A stretch of 54,019 nucleotides of DNA, taken from positions 1 through 54,019 of the forward strand of contig VGZH01000035.1 in NCBI GenBank assembly GCA_016872645.1, given 5' to 3'. Shown one piece after another: positions 48,059 to 54,019 of this stretch. This stretch comes from Planctomycetota bacterium (lineage in GTDB: Bacteria > Planctomycetota > Planctomycetia > Planctomycetales > Planctomycetaceae). The translations under genes were made by a program, and so were the position numbers. A model generated the notes under the pieces. The model was not told the origin of the DNA, did no database searches, and saw only the letters and a list, made by a program, of their open reading frames with translations. Position 1 is the stretch's first letter; the number at the start of each line of letters is the position of its first letter.

Positions 48059-48334
48059 ATGCCTAACAATCGCAATGCTGCCAAAGCCGACCGCCAAGCT
48101 CAAAAACGCCGCCTGCTCAATCGCTCGCAGCATTCGTCTCTGAAGACGCTGGTCAAGAAGTTCCGGACTGGGTTGGGAGCCGCTGCCAGTGCCTCATCGG
48201 CGGTGACCTTGGCCGAAGTCTCTAAGCGATTGGATCAAGCCGGTGCGAAACGGCTCATTCATCCAAAGAAAGCCTCGCGGCTGAAGTCGCGGTTGGCGAA
48301 AGCTCACAACAAGGCCGCGGCTGCCAACAAGTAG
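48059..48334 (+). CDS. rpsT: 30S ribosomal protein S20
   Basis: The 91-residue basic, helical protein (MPNNRNAAKADRQAQKRR..., ending KAHNKAAAANK) has the typical S20 profile: SLKTLVKKFRT and KRLIHPKKASRLKSRLAKA. S20 binds 16S rRNA early in 30S assembly. It stands alone with a hairpin terminator after the stop, and is divergent from the membrane-protein gene. Confidence 0.94.
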   Translation: MPNNRNAAKADRQAQKRRLLNRSQHSSLKTLVKKFRTGLGAAASASSAVTLAEVSKRLDQAGAKRLIHPKKASRLKSRLAKAHNKAAAANK

Positions 48335-48367
48335 CGGTTGGTTCTTGTTTGCACGCGAAACTCAAAC

Positions 48368-48408
48368 GCCCCGGCAGGCAACGGTCGCTGACTATTTCCT
48401 GCCGGGGC
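48368..48408 (+). terminator. Hairpin terminator after rpsT
   Basis: GCCCCGGCAGG (48368-48378) pairs perfectly with CCTGCCGGGGC (48398-48408) around a 19-base loop; ATTGTTGTTGTTG follows. It can act for rpsT and, being palindromic, also for the convergent cyclophilin gene. Confidence 0.7.
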
Positions 48409-48424
48409 ATTGTTGTTGTTGACG

Positions 48425-49159
48425 CTAGGACTTTTCGCCTTCCGTCGGTTTCGCCTCGTCCGATGCAGTCCCGGGGTCGATGAACGTCGCTTTCTTAATC
48501 GAGTCGAGTCCAGGAAACGCTTTGTCGAGGTAGGCGTTGCCTTCATCTTGGATTTGCCCCTGCTGGTTGCTGGCGGCTTCTCCGTACTTGGAATTCAGGC
48601 TTTCGAGCACTTCCATCCCGGAGAGGACTTTGCCGAAGGGAGTGAACCCATCGGGATCGAGCCGGCTGTTGTCGTTGTAGTTGGCGAAGATCTGTGTGCT
48701 TCGAGAATTCGGCGCGCCGGTCTTTGCAAAGGTGACCATCCCGCGCACGTTAGATTGACGGTTGGCTCCCGTGGGGTGGTCATCCGGAATGTTGGATTCC
48801 GCCCACTTGCTGGACAGTTTGGGGTCGCCGCTGATTCCCCATTGCACCATGAAGCCGGGGATGACTCGGAAGAAACGACAGTCGTCAAAGAAGCCGATCT
48901 TCACCAATTCGTGAATCCGAGCGGCTCCGTGCGGCGACCAGTCGCGGTGGACTTCAATGACGAAGTCCCCTTTCGTGGTTTCAAACTTCACTTGGAAGGT
49001 GGCCGGCACATCGCCGACATCCGCTTCTGGAGCGTCCTGCTTGGCCGCTTTTGGCAGCGGGGCACCCATCGGCAAAGGAGGGTCTGCCTGCTGCGGCTGA
49101 GTGCAGCCCGCCAACGTGACAGCGGCCAACAGCGAACAGAAATGGCGTCGAGAAATCAT
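48425..49159 (-). CDS. Lipoprotein cyclophilin-type peptidyl-prolyl isomerase
   Basis: The 244-residue protein starts at ATG 49159 (AAAGGA 5 bases upstream) with a lipoprotein signal (MISRRHFCSLLAAVTLAGC, lipobox LAGC). The cyclophilin domain (about 55-215) shows CRFFRVIPGFMVQWG and DGFTPFGKVLSGMEV. Cyclophilins isomerise Xaa-Pro bonds; this one should act outside the cytoplasmic membrane. It is a tandem paralogue of the gene at 49285, probably from duplication, and they are separated by an inverted repeat. Confidence 0.92.
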   Translation of the reverse strand: MISRRHFCSLLAAVTLAGCTQPQQADPPLPMGAPLPKAAKQDAPEADVGDVPATFQVKFETTKGDFVIEVHRDWSPHGAARIHELVKIGFFDDCRFFRVIPGFMVQWGISGDPKLSSKWAESNIPDDHPTGANRQSNVRGMVTFAKTGAPNSRSTQIFANYNDNSRLDPDGFTPFGKVLSGMEVLESLNSKYGEAASNQQGQIQDEGNAYLDKAFPGLDSIKKATFIDPGTASDEAKPTEGEKS

Positions 49160-49178
49160 GAACATCCTTTCGAGCAAA

Positions 49179-49267
49179 CGTCGCCGCCTCGTTCCGCGAG
49201 GCGGGACCGTCGTTGTCCAAGAATCGAGTCCGTCGATCGCTGTGCCTCGCGGAACGAGGGGGCGACG
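49179..49267. repeat. Inverted repeat, 24-bp arms, between the cyclophilin genes
   Basis: The left arm 49179-49202 and right arm 49244-49267 pair at 23 of 24 positions, separated by 41 bases. The core CCTCGTTCCGCGAGG is itself partly palindromic. It lies between two same-strand paralogues and may attenuate transcription between them. Confidence 0.8.
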
Positions 49268-49284
49268 CTGCCGATGCTCGGCGA

Positions 49285-49935
49285 CTATTTGTCTTCCACG
49301 ATCGTGGCCTTCTTGATGAAGTCCAGATCGGGAAACTCTTCATTGAGGTAAGTGTTTCCGCTCTGCTGAATCGCACCCTGGTTAGGGCGTTCGCGGTATT
49401 TCGCCTGGATCTTGTCGACAACCTCCATCCCTTCAACGACCTTTCCGAACGGCGTGAAGCCATCCGCGTCCAGCCGGGCATTGTCTCCGTAGTTGATGAA
49501 GAGTTGCGTCGTGCGTGAGTGCGGCTTGCTCGACTTGGCGAAGGTGATGTAGCCGCGCGTGTTGGAGGCTCGCTGTTTGGGGGAGACGACATCGTCTTTG
49601 ATCTCCGCTTCGCGCCACTTCGACTGCAACTTGGGGTTGCCGTTGATGCCCCATTGCACCATGAAGCCGGGGACGACTCGGAAGAAGCGGCACTCGTCGT
49701 AAAAGCCTGCTTTGACCGCGTCGTAAAACCGAGCGGCTCCGTTGGGGGACCAGGCGCGGGTGACTTCGATCAGGATGTCCCCTTTCGAGGTCTCCAACTT
49801 CACCCGGAATTTCTCCGGGACGCTGTCGGGCTTCGGAACCTTGGGGTCTTTGTCGTCGGCCTGCACCGGTGACATCGTTGAGCCAAGAACGGCGGTCGTC
49901 GCGACCGCGCCACAAAACTGTCGTCGAGAAAGCAT
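49285..49935 (-). CDS. Exported cyclophilin-type peptidyl-prolyl isomerase
   Basis: The 216-residue protein has a signal peptide with a twin Arg (MLSRRQFCGAVATTAVLG), so Tat export is possible. The cyclophilin domain shows CRFFRVVPGFMVQWG, then DGFTPFGKVVEGMEV and FANY/FINYGDN, closely resembling the downstream lipoprotein paralogue. It lacks the lipobox, so it should be soluble and periplasmic. Both genes point the same way and were probably made by tandem duplication. Confidence 0.92.
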   Translation of the reverse strand: MLSRRQFCGAVATTAVLGSTMSPVQADDKDPKVPKPDSVPEKFRVKLETSKGDILIEVTRAWSPNGAARFYDAVKAGFYDECRFFRVVPGFMVQWGINGNPKLQSKWREAEIKDDVVSPKQRASNTRGYITFAKSSKPHSRTTQLFINYGDNARLDADGFTPFGKVVEGMEVVDKIQAKYRERPNQGAIQQSGNTYLNEEFPDLDFIKKATIVEDK

Positions 49936-49950
49936 GGGAGTCCTCCTTGT

Positions 49951-50048
49951 GGAGTGCGGTGTGTCAGCACCGCTTTGAAGTTTTGGAAGGAGCTGGCGTC
50001 ACATGAAATGCAGTGACAATCCAAAGCGGTGCTGACACACCGCACTCC
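49951..50048. repeat. Perfect 27-bp inverted repeat upstream of the cyclophilin gene
   Basis: Arms 49951-49977 and 50022-50048 are exact reverse complements over all 27 bases, 44 bases apart. It lies between the DUF6807 gene end and the cyclophilin start on the same strand, so it could end transcription of the first or separate the two units. Confidence 0.85.
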
Positions 50049-50056
50049 AGAAAGTT

Positions 50057-50986
50057 TTAGTCCGCCGATTTCAAAAACTGAGCGTTCACGTCAGACAACT
50101 TCGCCGATGCGGCGTCGCCGGTGTGGAAGAAGATGCCGTAGCGCAACCGCAACTCCGAGTCTTTCGGGAAAAGGTCGTCAACCGGCTTCTCGGCGTTGTT
50201 CGTGTAGGCCGCTTCGCCGAACGGGCTGACGGAGAACAGGCCGTAGTTACGGACGTGATAGCGGCTGGGTCGGAAGTTCTTCGGGTGGTCGAAAATCGTC
50301 ACTCCGAACAACTTGCCGTCGACGGGCCCGACGTAATCAACCCAGGCGGAGCGTTGTCCCCAGCACTCCTTCGAACCGTTCTTGCCCTCGGCGTTGGTGA
50401 TGACACCGCTCCCTTTGTCCTCGCGCATCGACTCGGCGATACGGAAGCCGAGCAGTCCTTCCTTCGTATCTTTGAAGTGGACGTCGCCGCTGGCCATCTT
50501 GAAACGAATGTCATAGTTCAGCAGTCGATTCGCGTGGATCGAGATGGTGGTGGTTTCGATCAGCACCGGCTTGCCGTCGACCCCGAGCCAATGTGTCTCG
50601 GTCTTGAGCTTTGCCGGGTTACCTTCTGCAACGACGAGCTCAACGCCGCGATTTTCGAGTTTTCCTTTCTCGGCCCAGAACTTGATGTCGTTGACCTCAT
50701 CGACCGAGACCCAGATCCCTTTGTGATGCGGGTGATCCCCTTTGTAGTCCTCGCCGACGATCGGCCGCGAGATTTGCGTCCCGGCAACCTTCACCGGTGA
50801 GAAGAACGGCTTCGGTAGCGACTTGGCGAATTGATAGGTTGCGAACTCCTCGCCGTTGATCATGACGCCGACCGTGTCACCGCTGCGCGTCAGTTTGACG
50901 GAGTCAGCGGCGATGCTGCTGGCCGACGAGGCGAATGTGAATAATCCCCAGACAACCGAGATCGCGTACCAAGTTCGCAGGTTCAT
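50057..50986 (-). CDS. Exported DUF6807 (PmoA-like) family protein
   Basis: The 309-residue protein has a signal peptide (MNLRTWYAISVVWGLFTFASSASS) and the family segments FSPVKVAGTQISRPIVGEDYKGDHPHHKGIWVSVDEVND and WVDYVGPVDGKLFGVTIFDHPKNFRPSRYHVRNYGLFSVSPFG. The family (PmoA/DUF6807) is common in planctomycetes and named from methane oxygenase-like similarity, but I know no proven enzyme activity; the HPHHKG histidines could bind metal. It stands alone. Confidence 0.9.
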   Translation of the reverse strand: MNLRTWYAISVVWGLFTFASSASSIAADSVKLTRSGDTVGVMINGEEFATYQFAKSLPKPFFSPVKVAGTQISRPIVGEDYKGDHPHHKGIWVSVDEVNDIKFWAEKGKLENRGVELVVAEGNPAKLKTETHWLGVDGKPVLIETTTISIHANRLLNYDIRFKMASGDVHFKDTKEGLLGFRIAESMREDKGSGVITNAEGKNGSKECWGQRSAWVDYVGPVDGKLFGVTIFDHPKNFRPSRYHVRNYGLFSVSPFGEAAYTNNAEKPVDDLFPKDSELRLRYGIFFHTGDAASAKLSDVNAQFLKSAD

Positions 50987-51094
50987 CCGTTGTGGCTCCT
51001 CGACAAGGACCGGTTTAATGTATCACCTCTGGTGCGGGCGGCTCGCCTGCATCACCGATTAACTCGGCTGCAGTATGGTCGGTGAGCTTTCCAA

Positions 51095-51339
51095 ATGAAA
51101 AGTGATGCGACGTTGGTTCAAGAGTCCTTACCTGTGCCTCGTGAGAAACGGCCGCTCAATTCGTGGTTGCTGGCGTCGCGACTCAGGCGTCCTGCGTCTA
51201 CAGCCCCTTGCAGTCGTATTTCTTCAAGACTGAACCGGACGCTAAGTCACTGACGTTGTCGGTCATCGTCCACAAAGGGGACGAGTTCGAGTTCTTCATC
51301 AAGCCGCCGGAGTTGCCCGAAGACAAACCGATGCCCTGA
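51095..51339 (+). pseudogene. Possible frameshifted remnant or two short ORFs
   Basis: Two overlapping frames look partly coding. ATG 51095 reads 52 codons (MKSDATLVQESLPVPREKR...). Frame +1 carries GTG 51163 to the TGA at 51337, 58 codons, ending in a sensible C-terminus (KGDEFEFFIKPPELPEDK). A single frameshift joining them would give a protein of about 80 residues. I do not recognise a family. The surrounding 50987-51356 gap of 370 bases holds no other gene I can see. Confidence 0.3.
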
Positions 51340-51356
51340 GGTTGGACGTGCCCACG

Positions 51357-53207
51357 TCAGGCTCGCCGGCCGATCGGTCGCAGCACATGCCAGTCGGTGA
51401 ATGCAGTCAGCAGGATCAGCACGATGCCGACGAGGATTATCCAGGTCAGAGGCTGATCGATTTGAAAGCCGGATGATTCCGCCTCGGTGGCCGGATCACG
51501 GTGACCGGGGCGGAGTCCGGTGAGGGACGATTCTTCCGAGTCGAAGAAGTTGACGGCGAACTCGCCGATCGGTCGCTCGCCATCGAGGATCGTGTAGACG
51601 TCTGCCTCGTCGAGCGGCGGGACTTCGACGATCGGTGCTCGCGCGAGCGGTCGCTTCTTGCCCTGATGCACCAGAAGCAGCGGACGTGAGTCGGTCGACT
51701 CGCTCGCGGTCGACGTTGCGGGCGTGTCTTCGAGCAACCGAAAGCGAATGTCTTCGTTGAGCCGGTAATTCCAGCGACGCAGGCCCGGCAGATTGTCGCG
51801 CCGCAACTCAATCAAGTTGCTCAGCAGGATCGGCCAGTCCGGGCTGTCGGCGAGATTGGACTTCGCGAAGTCGAGGTTCAGCAGATACGCCGTTGTGCGT
51901 GTGCCGTTCAATCGCGAGAGCAACGGCTGTTGTCCGGCCGTAATGATCGGCGCGACATCGAGCTTGAGCGGTTGCACGCCACCCCAGATGACTCCGCTGA
52001 GTGTCAGGCCGTCGAGCAACGGGTTTTGCTTTTCGAGAATGTACGGCCCTCCCAGATCCTGCGCGGCTTTGCGAGCCTCCTCGCTGGGATCGATGGGGCC
52101 GATCCCCAACCAAGCCAGTTCGCGCTTCGACGGCGGCAGAGGTTGGGCAGCAGCGATTACCAACTCCGCTGAGTCTGCATTCGTCAGCGAGACATCCGAA
52201 ATGCCACGCAGTGCTCGCTTCACCGCGTTCGCCGCTGGTGAGTCCTTTGGCAGTGTAGTCGCGACGTGCAGCGTGCGAATCTTCGGCTCGATCAACTCAA
52301 TGCGATTGTCGAGCGGCAATCCGTCCCCGATGTTCTCGGTCGTGATGCTCAGCCGTCCTAAGCCGCCAGGGACTTCGACTTCCAAGGGCGACGCGACACC
52401 GGCGGCCAGCGTGATCGTTTCTTGAAAGATTGTTCGCTCGCCAATCGTGCCAGCAACACGCACGTTCGCGACACGTTTGCCATGATTCGTCAGCCGCAGG
52501 AAGACTCGACCCTTCGCCGTTTGCGAATTGAAATCCCAGCGCGCGGCGGAGATCGAGACGTTCTCCAGTTCACGGCCGACAGAGACGACCTCCATTAATT
52601 TCGGAACTGCGACCTTTTCGTCCGGCACAACGTCGGTCAGGAACAACAACTCGCCCGTTCCGGCCGCGAGTTGCGAGGCCAAGTCCCACGTCGGCTGAAA
52701 GTCATGCTTCGGGAGCGCGGGGCGCCACTCATCGAGCTTGGGCTTTGCCTCGTCCCACGGCACGGCTGGTCCCGCAAGCATCTCTGGCCGCCGCGCTGTT
52801 CGCAGCAACGTGATGACGCTGCCTCGTGGGAGTTGTTTGACTCGGCGATCGAGTCCCTCAAGCGCCGCATCGCGAAACGATTTCTCCTCCAAGCCCGGCG
52901 GTCGTGACGACATCGACGCCGAGTTGTCCAGCACGACCACCAGATGCACGACCTTGCCGACATTTCCCCAACGGGGATCGGCCAAGACCAGCGACAAGAC
53001 CAACGCGGCCAGCAACTCGCAGATTAACGACGGCGTGATCGGCAATCGTTCGCGCGTCCGGCCGGCGGTCGTTGTCTGCGTTTCAATTCCCCACAGGTGC
53101 AGTCCCGCCACCAGCAACGGCGGGTAGCGACGGTGATACAAGTGGATGACCACGATCGCCGGCAACGCGAACAACCCCAGCAAGCCCCACGGATTCGCGA
53201 AATACAT
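51357..53207 (-). CDS. BatA-type membrane protein with vWA domain
   Basis: The 616-residue protein begins with the BatA N-terminal membrane module (NPWGLLGLFALPAIVVIHLYHRR, helix about 6-24), a second helix (about 62-77) and a vWA-like domain with MIDAS motif LDNSASMSS near residue 93. A C-terminal membrane helix (about 585-605) closes the chain. In relatives this gene commonly follows moxR and a DUF58 gene; here the moxR/DUF58 pair lies 43 kb away at 7-9 kb. It may be the missing partner, or a separate paralogue. The extracytoplasmic/cytosolic orientation of the domain is not certain. Confidence 0.88.
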   Translation of the reverse strand: MYFANPWGLLGLFALPAIVVIHLYHRRYPPLLVAGLHLWGIETQTTTAGRTRERLPITPSLICELLAALVLSLVLADPRWGNVGKVVHLVVVLDNSASMSSRPPGLEEKSFRDAALEGLDRRVKQLPRGSVITLLRTARRPEMLAGPAVPWDEAKPKLDEWRPALPKHDFQPTWDLASQLAAGTGELLFLTDVVPDEKVAVPKLMEVVSVGRELENVSISAARWDFNSQTAKGRVFLRLTNHGKRVANVRVAGTIGERTIFQETITLAAGVASPLEVEVPGGLGRLSITTENIGDGLPLDNRIELIEPKIRTLHVATTLPKDSPAANAVKRALRGISDVSLTNADSAELVIAAAQPLPPSKRELAWLGIGPIDPSEEARKAAQDLGGPYILEKQNPLLDGLTLSGVIWGGVQPLKLDVAPIITAGQQPLLSRLNGTRTTAYLLNLDFAKSNLADSPDWPILLSNLIELRRDNLPGLRRWNYRLNEDIRFRLLEDTPATSTASESTDSRPLLLVHQGKKRPLARAPIVEVPPLDEADVYTILDGERPIGEFAVNFFDSEESSLTGLRPGHRDPATEAESSGFQIDQPLTWIILVGIVLILLTAFTDWHVLRPIGRRA

Positions 53208-53429
53208 CAGGACGGCTCCGAACCAACGACTCGTCGGTGGGTCGCGGCAAACGTCAGTGTTGCGAGGCTGGTTCAGAACGGCAACCGGCAGCTTCAGCGA
53301 ACCAAAATTCGAAGTTTTTCAGCAAACAGGTGACGCCAGACAAATTAACGGTTAGTCTTCTATCCCGATGCCCCGCCTCCGCCACGTCGTGCGGCAGCGG
53401 TTTTCGACTGGTCACGCTGGAGATTTGCA

Positions 53430-54019
53430 ATGTCTCGCGTCGTTCGTCCGCTCAGTGGCTGTTTCAAGTTGAGCTCGTTTCGTCTGGCCAACGTGGTGAC
53501 AGGATTCTTGTCGCTGTCGCTGGCGGGCATGGGACTCATCGGTTGTTCGTCGGACGAAGCGGCACCGGCCGCGAATCAAGCTCAAGGGAACGCAGCACCA
53601 GGCGGTGCTGCTGGCGGAATGCCCGCTGGTGCTGGGATGCCCGCTGGTGCTGGGATGCCCGCTGGTGCTGGAATGCCCGCTGGTGCTGGGATGCCCGCTG
53701 GTGCTGGGATGCCCGCTGGTGCTGGGATGCCCGCTGGTGCTGGAATGCCCGCTGGTGCTGGAATGCCCGCTGGTGCTGGCAAAGGTGGCATGCCAATAGG
53801 CGCTGATGGTGCACTAGCCAGTGCAGTTCCAACAGGTGCCGGAGTGCCTGGCGGTCTCGGAGTGCCTGGAGGTGCCAGTGTGCCTGGCGGTGCTGGTGTG
53901 CCCGGAGGTGCTGGCATACCCGGAGGTGCTGGCGTGCCCGGAGGTGCTGGCGTGCCCGGAGGTGCTGGAGTGCCCGGAGGTGCTGGAGTGCCCGCAGGTG
54001 CTGGCATACCCGGAGGTGC
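53430..54019 (+). CDS. Hexapeptide-repeat lipoprotein, partial (cut by window end)
   Basis: ATG 53430 opens a frame that stays open to the window end. Residues 1-40 form a lipoprotein signal (SLSLAGMGLIGC, Cys at about 39). After a spacer (SSDEAAPAANQAQGNAAPGG) come nine hexapeptides MPAGAG (53619-53780), a 14-residue break, and then about twelve VPGGAG-type hexapeptides (from about 53823) that run on beyond the window. VPGGAG is similar to elastin-like sequence, so the tail should be flexible and Pro/Gly-rich. It would be anchored at a membrane and extended outward. Total length is unknown. Confidence 0.75.
   Translation, partial: MSRVVRPLSGCFKLSSFRLANVVTGFLSLSLAGMGLIGCSSDEAAPAANQAQGNAAPGGAAGGMPAGAGMPAGAGMPAGAGMPAGAGMPAGAGMPAGAGMPAGAGMPAGAGMPAGAGKGGMPIGADGALASAVPTGAGVPGGLGVPGGASVPGGAGVPGGAGIPGGAGVPGGAGVPGGAGVPGGAGVPAGAGIPGG
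53619..53780 (+). repeat. Nine tandem 18-bp repeats coding for MPAGAG
   Basis: Copies begin at 53619, 53637, 53655, 53673, 53691, 53709, 53727, 53745 and 53763. The unit is ATGCCCGCTGGTGCTGG(A/G), almost invariant at the DNA level, implying recent expansion by slippage or recombination. Confidence 0.9.
53823..54019 (+). repeat. Degenerate 18-bp repeats coding for VPGGAG
   Basis: About twelve units of (V/I)P(G/A/T)G(A/L)(G/S), e.g. GTGCCCGGAGGTGCTGG(A/C). Variation at DNA and protein level is greater than in the MPAGAG block, so this block is older or is under less homogenisation. It continues past the window end. Confidence 0.85.

Noticed and set aside
47863-48084. Longer start for the membrane protein upstream of nfo
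   Set aside because: It would overlap the divergent rpsT gene and adds 74 Arg/Ser-rich residues before a good start and membrane helix.
53619-53780. CRISPR-like direct repeats
   Set aside because: The repeats are 18 bp, contiguous with no spacers, and in frame within a coding sequence.
53582-54007. Long minus-strand ORF of Pro/Ala/Gly repeats opposite the hexapeptide lipoprotein
   Set aside because: It is the mirror of an 18-bp repeat with no stop codons in several frames. The plus frame has a lipoprotein signal and start; this one has neither.

Overview
The window looks like a stretch of chromosome from a planctomycete. The evidence is the combination of families typical of that phylum: a DUF1559 pilin-like protein with its small lipoprotein partner, a DUF1549/DUF1553 protein with a c-type heme motif, a planctomycete-type cytochrome c fused to WD40 repeats, a giant Ser/Thr kinase fused to WD40 repeats, MoxR/DUF58/BatA proteins, PQQ-type beta-propellers, Tat-exported sugar isomerases and a DUF6807 (PmoA-like) protein. 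Genes lie on both strands in short runs and most are single transcription units. I see no integrase, transposase, tRNA, rRNA or CRISPR array, so this is mostly ordinary chromosome rather than an island.

Layout. 0-13 kb: a small lipoprotein, typA, ftsY, a CBM9-like protein, a shortened uvrA facing a moxR-DUF58 pair, a secreted alpha/beta hydrolase, then ppk1-sixA and a zinc-ribbon membrane protein. 13-19.4 kb: one 2051-residue kinase/WD40 protein. 19.7-29 kb: a possible Sm-like small protein, fabH, an exported TIM-barrel protein, a D-Ala-D-Ala carboxypeptidase, an esterase, an unusual LipB-like protein, then metF and ahcY back to back (the methyl and S-adenosylhomocysteine cycle) and a 26-residue lysine-rich ORF. 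29-40 kb: surface and envelope genes typical of planctomycetes. 39.6-44 kb: a LuxR-type regulator with a degenerate receiver, a membrane-anchored PQQ propeller and a GH10-like protein lacking both catalytic glutamates. 43.7-51 kb: purC, an SDR oxidoreductase, nfo and a coupled membrane protein, rpsT, two tandem cyclophilins and a DUF6807 protein. 51-54 kb: a possible gene remnant, a BatA/vWA membrane protein and the start of a lipoprotein built from hexapeptide repeats, cut by the window end.

Between the genes there are at least seven long, near-perfect inverted repeats (arms 16-27 bp) of several unrelated sequences. Some lie between convergent genes and carry the stop codons of the flanking genes in their arms. 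One sequence family occurs twice (28.9 and 45.5 kb).

The points most worth a second look are: the elastin-like hexapeptide lipoprotein at the right end; the kinase with about 14 copies of an acidic Thr-Met/Ile/Leu motif before its kinase domain; several enzymes that keep their fold but have lost key residues or a domain (UvrA, LipB, GH10, response regulator); two very small ORFs outside usual annotation; and the inverted repeats. I did not identify one coherent new multi-gene system such as a defence island or biosynthetic cluster.
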